A DNA stretch of 64,000 nucleotides from Providencia alcalifaciens (lineage in GTDB: Bacteria > Pseudomonadota > Gammaproteobacteria > Enterobacterales > Enterobacteriaceae): positions 3,555,353-3,619,352 of the forward strand of contig JAOQNJ010000001.1 of the NCBI GenBank assembly GCA_025961275.1. Reading direction: 5' to 3'. How positions within the stretch are numbered: position 1 is the first letter of the stretch; the number at the start of each line of letters is the position of its first letter. Below are positions 1 through 9,081 of this stretch, in pieces. The position numbers and the translations under genes were made by a program. The notes beneath the pieces are model-generated. The model was given only the letters and a program-made list of their open reading frames with translations. It was not told where the DNA came from and did no database searches.

Positions 1-848
1 AATGCAACGGCATTATCGACAGCAGTGGCAACGGCAGCGACATTTGGTGTCAGGTCAGGCGTAATTTCACGCGCGGCTTGAAAGCGAAGGGTTAATTCAT
101 CGCGCTGTTGTAACTCAGCAAAAGCTTCTAACTGCTGCTCTGATACACGCGCATCCATCACGGTGGTGACACCTTGTTGGTTTAATACTTTTTGTACCAG
201 TTCTGCAACTTCAATGGCTTGATCATCACGGATAGAGACGATGCTATCTGCGGCACGCATTGCTGGTGCATCTTCTAAGATGCCGTTCAACTCACCATTG
301 TCATATTTTCCGATTTTACCATCAGGTGGCTCAGGTGTATCTTTAGTGATACCAAAGAGTTCTAATGCACGGCTATTGGCTAATAAAGTGTGGCAATCAT
401 TAGAGAACAGAACGACAGGGCGATCCGTTTTCAGTCTGTCCATGTCTTCACGGTACATATCAATGCCCGCTGGCAGCATCCCTTGACGTAACCATGCCGT
501 TACTTTCAACCAGTCATTCTCACCCGTGCGGGGATCTTTATCTAAATGATCTTGAACGCGTTGGAGAATTTGCTCAATAGTGAGAGATTCATAGTTAAGA
601 TGGCAACCAAATAACTGAATGCCACCCCAGAATGGATGCATGTGGCCATCAATGATTCCCGGCATCATCATTCTGCCTTCTAAGTCGATACTTTCGGTTT
701 CTGGCCCAACATATTGGTGCAACTCACCTGAAGTCCCACTTGCGATAATGTAACCATCTTGTACGGCAATGGCATCTACAACGCTATTTTGTTTATCTGC
801 GGTATAGATATAACCGTTGAAATAAATGACATCAGCAACTTTATTCAT
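1..848 (-). CDS. YtcJ-like metal-dependent amidohydrolase (partial, C-terminus cut off)
   Basis: Minus-strand reading frame that is open from an ATG at 848 to the window edge, so only about 282 N-terminal residues are visible. It begins MNKVADVIYFNG and has the typical amidohydrolase start: a small beta-sandwich segment (about residues 1-60) followed by the metal-binding motif DGHMHPFWGG near residues 67-76, whose HxH pair normally binds zinc in the TIM-barrel active site. Overall it resembles YtcJ or N-substituted formamide deformylase proteins, which hydrolyse C-N bonds; the substrate cannot be read from sequence. An in-frame TGA lies nine codons before the ATG, so the start cannot move far upstream. 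It lies downstream of an APC permease on the same strand, with a repeat and a terminator between them. Confidence 0.85.
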   Translation of the reverse strand, partial: MNKVADVIYFNGYIYTADKQNSVVDAIAVQDGYIIASGTSGELHQYVGPETESIDLEGRMMMPGIIDGHMHPFWGGIQLFGCHLNYESLTIEQILQRVQDHLDKDPRTGENDWLKVTAWLRQGMLPAGIDMYREDMDRLKTDRPVVLFSNDCHTLLANSRALELFGITKDTPEPPDGKIGKYDNGELNGILEDAPAMRAADSIVSIRDDQAIEVAELVQKVLNQQGVTTVMDARVSEQQLEAFAELQQRDELTLRFQAAREITPDLTPNVAAVATAVDNAVA

Positions 849-879
849 CTCTAACCAGTCTTTATCAGGGGCTCAACAC

Positions 880-1001
880 ATACCCGCTATATATCATATG
901 ATCAGTCGATTATGTTAACTTATCTCATTGATATCGTTAGTGATATATTTTGAGATAGCTTCACTTGTCTCCGACACGTCCTTCGAATTATTGGGGTATA
1001 G
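880..1001. repeat. ERIC-like palindromic intergenic repeat, degenerate
   Basis: The segment starts with ATACCCG and ends with GAATTATTGGGGTATA, the inverted termini seen in other intergenic repeats of this window. The middle has diverged, so assignment rests on the ends and on the length of about 120 bases. Confidence 0.45.
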
Positions 1002-1009
1002 ATAGAGCC

Positions 1010-1044
1010 AGAATAAAAAATAACAGGGGAAGCTCTGCTTCCCC
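1010..1044 (-). terminator. Rho-independent terminator after the APC permease gene
   Basis: A perfect 8-bp stem, GGGGAAGC (1026-1033) with GCTTCCCC (1037-1044), has a TCT loop. Read on the minus strand it is followed by a T-rich tract (GTTATTTTTTATT), so it fits termination of the permease transcript and would separate it from the amidohydrolase gene. Confidence 0.8.
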
Positions 1045-1126
1045 GTGTATATCCGCTGTACCTTAAGCGGTATCCTTATTGACTTCATTTGTCAGTCAGA
1101 TATCACTTGAGTGACTTAGGGTATAT

Positions 1127-2479
1127 TTAATTAATAATCATATTGGTTTCATCGTCTGAAATTGCCGGTGGGCGACGAGTAAAACCATGGGTCAGCAAGG
1201 TGAGATAAATTGCACCTGCTGCCAGCCAGCATAGGCCAACGGTAAAGGCTTCTCTATCTAAACTTGTCCATAACCATAATGTCAGGATCACACCAATGGA
1301 CGGCATAATCAGACAAGTGATGAGCTTTTTACCATCCAACGCTTCTTTGCGATCAATATAAAAATGCTTAATCACGGATAAGTTAACAAACGTGAATGCA
1401 ATCAGGGCGCCAAAACTAATCATCGATGCCACCATGCTTAATGACAGCACTAATGATAGCAGTGAGGCAGCTGCAACGAAAATGATTGAGTATACGGGTG
1501 TATTCAGTTTTGGATGCAGATAAGCAAATAGAGAGCGCGGTAATACACCATCACGACCCATTGCATAGAAAATGCGGACGATACTCGCCTGTGAAGTCAT
1601 TGCGGAAGCAAACACACCAATGACATAGGCAGTAATAAAGCTCGAAGCCATCATAGCACCACCCACTTGTTTCATTACCGCTAGGCTCGCTGTATCCGTA
1701 TTTGGAATAAAGTCTTGCCACATTGGATAAATCAAATGTGCGCTATAAGAGATGACAACAAACAGTGTTCCCGCAATAAATACAGTGTAGATAATCGCTT
1801 TAGGCAGTGCACTACGGGCGTCTTTAGTCTCTTCAGCCATGGTAGAAATCGCATCGAAACCTAAGAAAGCTAAACATAATACAGCGGCACCCGCAAACAG
1901 TCCGGGTACTTGGTCGACGGCGAGTGTCAGTGGTGCCAATAAAGCCTCTGTATCTAACACAAAATTGGTTTTGAAGCTGAGATACAAGAACACGGCGATA
2001 AACACAATCTGCATGGAAATGATCAGCATATTCATTGAGGATACGAGTTTGATACCCAGAATATTCATGATACTGACAATGGCGATTGTGCTACAGATAA
2101 TCACAGGTATCGGAATATTAGGGAAAGCTTCATGGACGAAGATCCCAATCGCGATATAGTTAATAATCGGTAGGAATAGGTAGTCGAGTAATTGTGCCCA
2201 ACCCACTAAGAAACCAAGGGTGCCACCAAAAGTTTTTTGCACATAAGAGTAAGCAGAACCCGCGAGTGGGAGTGCGCTTGTCATACGGCAATAGCTAAAG
2301 GCGGTAAATAGAACAGCAGCCAGTGTAATGAGGTAAGCAATAGGCAAATGGCCTTCACTTAATAGGGTCACTTGGCCATAGGTGGTGAAAATTCCGAGTG
2401 GCACCATATAAGCCAGCCCGAAAAATACTAACGCAGGTGTGGTCAGTACACGTTTCATTTGAACGGTATTCTGTTGCAT
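1127..2479 (-). CDS. APC-family amino acid/polyamine permease (PuuP-like)
   Basis: Encodes a 450-residue, very hydrophobic protein with about 12 predicted membrane spans, the layout of the amino acid-polyamine-organocation superfamily. Early segments such as GLAYMVPLGIF, LPLAGSAYSYVQK and GWAQLLDYLFLP resemble the putrescine importer PuuP, so a polyamine or amino acid uptake role at the inner membrane is likely, but the substrate is inferred only. The frame also opens ten codons upstream at a TTG (2509). I prefer the ATG at 2479 because GGGAAGGG lies just upstream of it. A terminator follows the gene, and an amidohydrolase lies downstream on the same strand, which suggests but does not prove an uptake and breakdown pair. 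Confidence 0.85.
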   Translation of the reverse strand: MQQNTVQMKRVLTTPALVFFGLAYMVPLGIFTTYGQVTLLSEGHLPIAYLITLAAVLFTAFSYCRMTSALPLAGSAYSYVQKTFGGTLGFLVGWAQLLDYLFLPIINYIAIGIFVHEAFPNIPIPVIICSTIAIVSIMNILGIKLVSSMNMLIISMQIVFIAVFLYLSFKTNFVLDTEALLAPLTLAVDQVPGLFAGAAVLCLAFLGFDAISTMAEETKDARSALPKAIIYTVFIAGTLFVVISYSAHLIYPMWQDFIPNTDTASLAVMKQVGGAMMASSFITAYVIGVFASAMTSQASIVRIFYAMGRDGVLPRSLFAYLHPKLNTPVYSIIFVAAASLLSLVLSLSMVASMISFGALIAFTFVNLSVIKHFYIDRKEALDGKKLITCLIMPSIGVILTLWLWTSLDREAFTVGLCWLAAGAIYLTLLTHGFTRRPPAISDDETNMIIN

Positions 2480-2588
2480 TTTGAAGCCCTTCCCAAAAGC
2501 CCTTAACAACCATCAACTCTTTCTGAATATACAGGCGGAGTGAACCTAAAATGCAGCCATATAACCTGAGCTATACCACTACACTATG

Positions 2589-2716
2589 TATACCCGTCAT
2601 ACTTCAAGCTATCATCATCGATGGCCACCATCAGTTTTCCAAATCAGATACAGTTGTATGCTTAATGGAATAACGTTACAGGTCGCCTAAATGCAACTAA
2701 AATTATTTTGGGCATA
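2589..2716. repeat. ERIC-like intergenic repeat, single diverged copy
   Basis: Begins TATACCCGTCATACTTCAAG and ends near CAACTAAAATTATTTTGGGCATA, about 128 bases, close to the 127-base ERIC/IRU length. The ends are the most conserved part and the middle is diverged. Confidence 0.55.
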
Positions 2717-2906
2717 TTTCATTACAGTTTTAAAATCCACTTGTATTCAATTTCAGAAAACCTCGCACCAGGACATTTAATAACATGTCATCGTGCGCAC
2801 TTTAATGAAACGTCAGTGATGAATCGGACCATCACCATCCGCTGGGGTGAGTACAAGCGGCGTACAATATAGTTATGATGCTTGGTTTACGCAATCATTT
2901 ATTTGT

Positions 2907-3776
2907 ATATCCGTCATATTTCGCACTGTAGCGTTGTTGGTTGCACTTAGCCACCCAAGTCACATACTTATGTATGCTCATTGGGATGTCTTCGTTTACC
3001 GCCTAGCTACAGCACGAACTATTTAGGATATACTCGTTATCTTATTGATATTCATCATATATCCGTCATGTTTCGCACTGTAGCGTTGTTGGTTGCACTT
3101 AGCCACCCAAGTCACATACTTATGTATGCTCCTTGGATGTCTTCGTTTACCGCCTAGCTACAGCACGAACTATTTAGGATATACTCGTTATCTTATTGAT
3201 ATTCATCATATATCCGTCATATTTCGCACTGTAGCGTTGTTGGTTGCACTTAGCCACCCAAGTCACATACTTATGTATGCTCCTTGGGATGTCTTCGTTT
3301 ACCGCCTAGCTACAGCACGAACTATTTAGGATGTACTCGTTATCTTATTGATATTCATCATATATCCGTCATGTTTCGCACTGTAGCGTTGTTGGTTGCA
3401 CTTAGCCACCCAAGTCACATACTTTATGTATGCTCCTTGGGATGTCTTCGTTTACCGCCTAGCTACAGCACGAACTATTTAGGATGTACTCGTTATCTTA
3501 TTGATATTCATCATATATCCGTCATGTTTCGCACTGTAGCGTTGTTGGTTGCACTTAGCCACCCAAGTCACATACTTTATGTATGCTCCTTGGGATGTCT
3601 TCGTTTACCGCCTAGCTACAGCACGAACTATTTAGGATATTCTAATAATATTATTAACATTTCGCGTTGTACCGCGTGTGTTTTAAATATAGGGCTTCAT
3701 TCGCGCACTTCAGTCACATACTTGTGTATGTTCCCAGAGATTCATTCATTCGCCGCCTAGCTACAAAATAAACTCG
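2907..3776. repeat. Tandem array of ERIC elements (five near-identical copies plus one decayed copy)
   Basis: Five copies of a 126-base element start with TATATCCGTCAT and end with ACTATTTAGGATATA (the fifth ends GATATTC). The CCGTCAT landmark occurs at 2911, 3063, 3214, 3366 and 3519, a period of 151-153. Copies one to four are each followed by the same 26-base spacer, beginning CTCGTTATC. A sixth, diverged copy runs to about 3776. The core CACATACTTATGTATGCTC matches the classical ERIC core on the opposite strand (the ERIC1R and ERIC2 primer regions), with ATGTATGCTCCTTGGGAT clearly related to ERIC1R. Copies differ only by single-base changes and one-base indels. Open frames across the array encode the same peptide repeated and are not genes. 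Confidence 0.9.
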
Positions 3777-4166
3777 GATATCATATTAATATTATTCATG
3801 TTTTTTAAACATACGATCTATTTTTGCGTTTATTCTTTTAATTCAATGAATTGATTACTACTTAGACTTTAATTAGAACAAATTGAAGATTATACTAATC
3901 ATAATAGATTTTTTGATTAAATCAACTTTCCCCAATGCATTGTAAAATTTTGATTTTATTGGTTATTTATTATTTTTGTTATTAGAAGGTGCTAAAGTCG
4001 ATATTTAATAGCAGAAAATTATTTATAACTAGCGGGAGCTAAAAAGTATTAATAATAAAATTTTTTAATAAATTTTATTTAAATATATATTTAAATAAAT
4101 GAAATTAATCTATCGATATTCTTAATATGGTTAAAATAAATTAACAATTAAAGTTCCATTAAATGA
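3777..4166. other. AT-rich non-coding gap
   Basis: Very AT-rich stretch between the ERIC array and the end of rarD, with long runs of A/T such as 4060-4100. I see no gene, RNA gene or clear regulatory motif in it. Confidence 0.5.
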
Positions 4167-4253
4167 AACACTGACCTATCCCCGTCATACTTCATGTTAC
4201 AATTAGAAATATTAAGGGTGTAGATCATGCCATTGTGATTAAAGGTCAGTGTT
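4167..4253 (-). terminator. Long-range 11-bp inverted repeat downstream of rarD
   Basis: AACACTGACCT (4167-4177) is perfectly complementary to AGGTCAGTGTT (4243-4253) across a 65-base loop that contains an ERIC-type end (CCCGTCATACTTCA). It lies just past the rarD stop codon, and on the minus strand the distal arm runs into T-rich sequence. It could therefore act as a terminator or be the arms of a decayed repeat. Confidence 0.35.
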
Positions 4254-4285
4254 CTTGTCTTATTAATTAACCGAGATTAATTAGT

Positions 4286-5176
4286 TTACCTTCTCAACCT
4301 TCGTTGTGTGTACAAGGCATCCAAAGTAAATAAAATTAATGCAACCCAAATAAAGCCAAAAGTCACTAACAACTCAGATGTCATTTGTTCGCCATAGATA
4401 AACACAGCGAGCAAGAACATAATTGTTGGGCCTAAATATTGAAAGAATCCCAGTGTCGATAAACGAAGATGGTTAGCTGCTTCAGTAAATAGTAATAATG
4501 GTATGGTCGTGATAATGCCTGCAAGAATTAATAGCACATTAAGGTGCCAATCATTCATGACCATGTTACTAGTCGGACTATCTGCAAAAAATAGTAGGAA
4601 AATCACGCCAACAGGCAGTAACCATAATGTTTCGAATGTCATCCCAATCTGGGCATCAACTCCGAGTTTTTTACGAAGTAAACCATAGGTTGCGAAGGTC
4701 ACAGCAAGGCTTAAGCCGATGACAGGCACTGAACCAAATTGCCATAGCTGAATAAGTACACCCGTTAGGGCTAAAGCAACAGCAATCCACTGCATGCGAC
4801 GAAAACGTTCTTGCAAAAATAACATACCAAACAAAACGTTAACTAATGGATTAATAAAATAACCGAGACTTGCCTGTAGCATATGCCCATTATTGACTGC
4901 CCAAATATAAATAAGCCAGTTGGAGGCGATAGTTACCGCTGTCACACCTAAAACTAATATTTTTTTAGGTTGCTTTAACACTTGGCGCATATAGCTCCAG
5001 TGTCTTGTTGCGGTTAATAAAATCAACATAAAGAAAAATGACCAAATAATACGGTGAGTCAATATTTCTTCTGGTGGTACTTCTTGTATAGTTTTAAAAT
5101 AAATGGGTGCCACACCCCAAATTAAATAGGCTCCCAAGGCACATAATACGCCCTTGGTTGTGTTTTGCTGGCTCAT
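4286..5176 (-). CDS. rarD: RarD/EamA-family inner-membrane transporter
   Basis: A 296-residue protein with about ten membrane helices, arranged as the two EamA repeats of the drug/metabolite transporter superfamily. The N-terminus GVLCALGAYLIWGVAPIYFK is characteristic of RarD, and length and position agree: in E. coli rarD also neighbours yigI, pldA and recQ. RarD was named for chloramphenicol sensitivity, but its natural substrate is not established. The ATG at 5176 has only a weak AGAG ribosome site, and an ERIC-like repeat begins 20 bases upstream, so the promoter must lie in or beyond the repeat. Confidence 0.88.
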   Translation of the reverse strand: MSQQNTTKGVLCALGAYLIWGVAPIYFKTIQEVPPEEILTHRIIWSFFFMLILLTATRHWSYMRQVLKQPKKILVLGVTAVTIASNWLIYIWAVNNGHMLQASLGYFINPLVNVLFGMLFLQERFRRMQWIAVALALTGVLIQLWQFGSVPVIGLSLAVTFATYGLLRKKLGVDAQIGMTFETLWLLPVGVIFLLFFADSPTSNMVMNDWHLNVLLILAGIITTIPLLLFTEAANHLRLSTLGFFQYLGPTIMFLLAVFIYGEQMTSELLVTFGFIWVALILFTLDALYTQRRLRR

Positions 5177-5195
5177 TATTGGCTCTAAATTTGAA

Positions 5196-5346
5196 TATAC
5201 CCAAAATAACTCGAGTTACATGTCGGTGATCAGCTAAGCTATTTTATGAAAAAGCCTGAGGAGTATAAATAACACTATAATCCGAGTATCTAAGCGCAGC
5301 ACCATACATCTGAACAAGTCATGTAACTTGAAATATAACGAATATA
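5196..5346. repeat. ERIC-like repeat in the rarD upstream region
   Basis: Opens with TATACCCAAAATAACTCGAG and closes with CATGTAACTTGAAATATAACG followed by AATATA, so the two ends are inverted copies of each other (GTTACATG against CATGTAAC). It has the same family ends as the other repeats here and lies in the leader or promoter of rarD. Confidence 0.5.
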
Positions 5347-5597
5347 AAAGGCTAAAAGTAAGTCGATTGAGATATCGAGCGTAATAAAACACCGCCTCGA
5401 TTTATGACCTCATTAATGTGACATTGCATATGTTTTTTTACAAGTGATATTAAGATCACGCGATCTTTTACGCTTATTTTTTCAGCAGTTGGTAAGCGTT
5501 GGTGAGAGGAGTGGCTAAACATTCTATTTATCGCTGTGGATCTTTTGTGGTTAACAGTCCTTAGCTCACTTAGCCGCTATTTCTTTGCTTTTTAGGG
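5347..5597. other. Non-coding gap between rarD and yigI
   Basis: Together with the repeat at 5196-5346 this makes a gap of about 420 bases. Beyond the repeat I see no gene or convincing RNA structure. Confidence 0.5.
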
Positions 5598-6068
5598 TTA
5601 CCCTATTAGATAAGTTGCTGTTGCTGTCGCGATATATTGATTGCGTTCATTATGTAATTCGCAGCGAGTGACTGCAATTTTGTTACCATCACGTAATAGG
5701 CTGGCACTCGCAGTAAAAGTTTCACCTCTGCCGGGACGAAGATAATCGACTCGCAGGTCGATGGTACCCCATTTTGACATTTTGTCGGCGATATCTTGAT
5801 GCACGAGTGGAGTGATTCGTTGAAGAATACGATTAATACATACCATTCCACCGGCGACATCTAAAACGGAAGCGATCACACCGCCATGAAGGATATTTTG
5901 TGTGAAGTTGCCAATGAGTTCAGGACGATTATCAATCGTTAATTGGACAAAATCATCCGTCATATGAGCTAGCTTAATACCTAAAAGGTGATTAAAAGGC
6001 ATTTTATAGATGAACACATCGCTCATCAGTTTACTTGCTTCTTCTAATGTATAAATACGGTCATTCAT
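5598..6068 (-). CDS. yigI: YigI-like hotdog-fold acyl-CoA thioesterase
   Basis: A 156-residue protein of the single hotdog domain (4HBT) type. The segment GGVIASVLDVAGGMVC (about residues 82-97) is the central helix region where these enzymes carry substrate-binding residues, preceded by an N-terminal helical part and followed by a beta sheet. Family members hydrolyse acyl-CoA thioesters in the cytoplasm. Size and position between rarD and pldA match E. coli yigI. It is divergent from pldA with about 160 bases between starts. The exact substrate chain length is not visible from sequence. Confidence 0.85.
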   Translation of the reverse strand: MNDRIYTLEEASKLMSDVFIYKMPFNHLLGIKLAHMTDDFVQLTIDNRPELIGNFTQNILHGGVIASVLDVAGGMVCINRILQRITPLVHQDIADKMSKWGTIDLRVDYLRPGRGETFTASASLLRDGNKIAVTRCELHNERNQYIATATATYLIG

Positions 6069-6231
6069 GATAATCAGCCTTAAAAGTATGAGAGCAATAA
6101 GTAATTATTATGTATGGCTTGGTTTTAATCAGGTAAATTATTAATAATGAATAATCTTTCAGCAGCCAGCATATTTTGCGTGTAAAATAAGACATAGTTA
6201 TTCGAATATAATTCATAATAGGAATGATTGG

Positions 6232-7125
6232 ATGCGCGCTTTTTACAAATTACTCGCTGCTGTGCTGTGTTTTTGGTCTGTACCGTTGTTTGCTGCAGAA
6301 AATGCAGATCCAACAACACAAATTGACTCCGCAAAGAAAGCACCAATAAAAGGTAGTATTATTGATGGGCTATTACAAAACTACGATAACCCGTTTGTGC
6401 TTTATCCTTATGAATCCAACTACATTCTTTATACCTATTCCTCATCAATTAATAAGAATGCGATAAAAAGCTATGATTGGGGTAAAGATGCACTAAATGA
6501 TGAAGTGAAATTCCAGCTTAGTTTAGCTTTCCCGTTATGGCGAGGAATTGCTGGGGATAATTCAGTATTAGCGGCATCCTATACTCAGCGTTCATGGTGG
6601 CAATTAAGTAATAAAAATGAATCTTCACCATTTCGTGAAACAAACTATGAGCCTCAGATATTTCTTGGTTGGGCGACAGATTATCAACTCGGCGGTTGGA
6701 CATTGCGTGAAATCGAAACAGGTTTCAACCATGAGTCAAATGGTCGCTCCGATCCTACCTCACGCAGCTGGAACCGTGTTTATGCACGTGTCATGGCTCA
6801 GAGTGGTAACTGGCAAGTCGATTTAAAACCTTGGTATCGCCTTCCCGAAAGTGAAAGCAGTGATGATAACAAAGATATCACTAAATACATGGGCTACTAT
6901 CGTTTGAAAGTGGGTTACGACTTAGGGGATAGTGTAATTACTGCGACTGGGCGTTACAATTGGAACAGCGGTTTTGGTGCGGCAGAGTTAGGTTGGAGCT
7001 ATCCAATCAGTAAGCATGTTAGGCTTTATACTCAGTTGTTTAGTGGGTATGGTGAGTCCATGATTGACTATGATTTTCGTCAAACCCGTTTTGGTATTGG
7101 TGTGATGTTGAATGATATGCTTTAG
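6232..7125 (+). CDS. pldA: Outer membrane phospholipase A1
   Basis: A 297-residue protein with a signal peptide (about residues 1-21, ending PLFAA) and a 12-stranded outer-membrane barrel ending in alternating hydrophobic residues. The catalytic HESNG motif supplies His and Ser, and the following SRSWNRVY carries the conserved Asn, completing the Ser-His-Asn site of OMPLA. The enzyme is calcium-dependent, dimerises when lipid asymmetry is lost, and removes phospholipid from the outer leaflet. An AGGAA ribosome site precedes the ATG. It is followed by recQ in the same direction, as in E. coli. Confidence 0.96.
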   Translation: MRAFYKLLAAVLCFWSVPLFAAENADPTTQIDSAKKAPIKGSIIDGLLQNYDNPFVLYPYESNYILYTYSSSINKNAIKSYDWGKDALNDEVKFQLSLAFPLWRGIAGDNSVLAASYTQRSWWQLSNKNESSPFRETNYEPQIFLGWATDYQLGGWTLREIETGFNHESNGRSDPTSRSWNRVYARVMAQSGNWQVDLKPWYRLPESESSDDNKDITKYMGYYRLKVGYDLGDSVITATGRYNWNSGFGAAELGWSYPISKHVRLYTQLFSGYGESMIDYDFRQTRFGIGVMLNDML

Positions 7126-7208
7126 TCGTTGGCACTTATTTGTTAGCATACGATCACCCTAGTTCAAGATAGCTCTTGAATGGGCATCAAGCATTAACCT
7201 GCTATTTT

Positions 7209-7230
7209 TAGCTGCTCTTACGGGCAGCTA
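7209..7230 (+). terminator. Hairpin between pldA and recQ, no T tract
   Basis: TAGCTGC (7209-7215) pairs perfectly with GCAGCTA (7224-7230). There is no downstream U-run, so it may be an mRNA-stabilising or weak attenuating hairpin and not a true terminator. Confidence 0.35.
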
Positions 7231-7254
7231 CCAGTTCGTAATTTAAGGATTCGC

Positions 7255-9081
7255 GTGTCTACCGCTGAAGTGATCTCCCAACTGTCACTCGCTGAAAGCA
7301 TACTTAATAGTACTTTCGGTTATCAGTCTTTCCGTCCAGGGCAGGAAGCTGTCATTCGCGCTATTCTTGATAATCGCGACTGTTTGGTATTAATGCCAAC
7401 AGGAGGCGGTAAATCTCTGTGCTATCAGGTTCCCGCACTGGTAAAAGACGGTGTGACACTCGTGGTTTCGCCGCTAATCTCATTGATGAAAGATCAAGTC
7501 GACCAACTGGGGCTTCACGGGGTTAATGCTGCCTGTCTAAATTCCTCTCAAACGTCTCAAGAACAACGAGAGATAATGGATTCATGTGCTCAAGGTGATC
7601 TCAAGTTGTTATATGTTGCCCCTGAAAGGTTACTGACTGACTATTTTCTTAGTCAACTTACGAGCTGGAATATAGCCTTACTGGCGGTTGATGAAGCACA
7701 CTGTATTTCACAATGGGGTCATGATTTTCGTCCAGAATACCGTGCTCTTGGGCAACTAAGACAACATTTTCCTGATGTACCCGTGATGGCATTGACGGCA
7801 ACTGCTGATGAAACCACGCGTGCAGATATTATTCGTTTACTGGCATTAGATAATCCGCTAGTACAAGTCAGTAGTTTTGATAGACCTAATATTCGCTACA
7901 CATTAGTGGAGAAATATAAGCCACTTGAGCAGTTATGGTTTTTTATTAAGGCGCAAAAAGGTAAAGCGGGTATTGTCTACTGTAACAGTCGTAATAAAGT
8001 GGAAGAGACCGCTGAACGCTTGCAAAAACGCGGGCTGAGTGTGGCTGCCTATCATGCTGGGCTAGATAGTCAGCAGCGTGAATGGGTACAAGATGCTTTT
8101 CTAAAAGATAATCTACAAATTGTAGTGGCAACCGTTGCGTTCGGTATGGGGATCAATAAATCGAATGTACGTTTTGTTGCCCACTTCGATATCCCTCGTA
8201 ATATCGAGGCTTACTATCAAGAAACTGGGCGAGCAGGACGTGATGGTGTTGAAGCCGAGGCGATTCTATTTTATGACCCAGCTGATATGGCATGGCTACG
8301 CCGTTGTCTCGAAGAGAAGCCAGCGGGGATGCAACAGGATATTGAACGTCATAAGCTTAACGCAATAGCCGCATTTGCAGAGGCACAAACCTGCCGACGC
8401 CTAGTTTTACTCAATTATTTCGGTGAGAATCGTCAGACACCTTGTGGTAATTGCGATATTTGTTTAGATCCTCCAAAGCAGTATGACGGGCTGGTGGATG
8501 CACAAAAAGCGCTTTCGTGTATTTATCGTGTTGGTCAACGTTTTGGTATCGGCTATATTGTTGAAGTATTGCGGGGAGCTAATAATCAGCGCATACGTGA
8601 TTTAGGCCATGATAAACTGCCAGTTTATGGTATTGGCAAAGAAGAAACCAATGAACATTGGGTGAGCGTGCTCCGTCAACTTATTCATTTGGGCATGATT
8701 ACGCAAAATATTAGCCATTTTTCGGCATTGCAATTAACGGAAGCCGCGAGGCCAATTTTGCGTGGTGAGTCTTCACTGCAACTTGCGGTACCACGTGTAT
8801 TAGTCACAAAAAGCCGTAATCAGCAAAACAAAGTTTATCATGGCAATTATGATAAGAAGCTATTTGCTAAGCTACGAAAATTGCGTAAATCAATAGCAGA
8901 TGAAGACAACATTCCTCCATTTGTGGTCTTTAATGATGCAACACTGATTGAAATGGCAGAGCACTGCCCAACGTCTCCTGCTGAGTTGCTGTTGATCAAT
9001 GGTATCGGAGAAAGAAAACTTGAACGCTTTGGTGATGCTTTTATGGCATTGATCCGAGATCATCTTGAAGGTTACGAATGA
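7255..9081 (+). CDS. recQ: ATP-dependent DNA helicase RecQ
   Basis: A 608-residue superfamily 2 helicase, the same size as E. coli RecQ. Walker A GGGKSLCYQ, the DEAH box followed by CISQWGHDFRPEY (the aromatic-rich loop), helicase motif VI QETGRAGRDG, the zinc-binding cysteines (CRRL then CGNCDIC), a winged-helix region and a C-terminal HRDC domain (about residues 525-605) are all present in order. It unwinds recombination intermediates and stalled forks in the RecF pathway. Translation starts at GTG 7255 behind AAGGAT. The stop lies 16 bases before the pldB start, so the two genes are probably co-transcribed. Confidence 0.97.
   Translation: MSTAEVISQLSLAESILNSTFGYQSFRPGQEAVIRAILDNRDCLVLMPTGGGKSLCYQVPALVKDGVTLVVSPLISLMKDQVDQLGLHGVNAACLNSSQTSQEQREIMDSCAQGDLKLLYVAPERLLTDYFLSQLTSWNIALLAVDEAHCISQWGHDFRPEYRALGQLRQHFPDVPVMALTATADETTRADIIRLLALDNPLVQVSSFDRPNIRYTLVEKYKPLEQLWFFIKAQKGKAGIVYCNSRNKVEETAERLQKRGLSVAAYHAGLDSQQREWVQDAFLKDNLQIVVATVAFGMGINKSNVRFVAHFDIPRNIEAYYQETGRAGRDGVEAEAILFYDPADMAWLRRCLEEKPAGMQQDIERHKLNAIAAFAEAQTCRRLVLLNYFGENRQTPCGNCDICLDPPKQYDGLVDAQKALSCIYRVGQRFGIGYIVEVLRGANNQRIRDLGHDKLPVYGIGKEETNEHWVSVLRQLIHLGMITQNISHFSALQLTEAARPILRGESSLQLAVPRVLVTKSRNQQNKVYHGNYDKKLFAKLRKLRKSIADEDNIPPFVVFNDATLIEMAEHCPTSPAELLLINGIGERKLERFGDAFMALIRDHLEGYE

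Noticed and set aside
241-486. 81-residue open frame on the plus strand at the left end
   Set aside because: It is antisense to the amidohydrolase gene, whose motifs are clear.
3093-3760. Two overlapping open frames encoding a repeated peptide (GCLRLPPSYSTNYLG type)
   Set aside because: They are translations of the ERIC array, with the same peptide once per DNA repeat, no ribosome site and no protein family.
2907-3776. Possible CRISPR array
   Set aside because: The repeated unit is 126 bases and the 26-base spacers are all the same sequence. CRISPR repeats are shorter and spacers differ. No cas gene is present.
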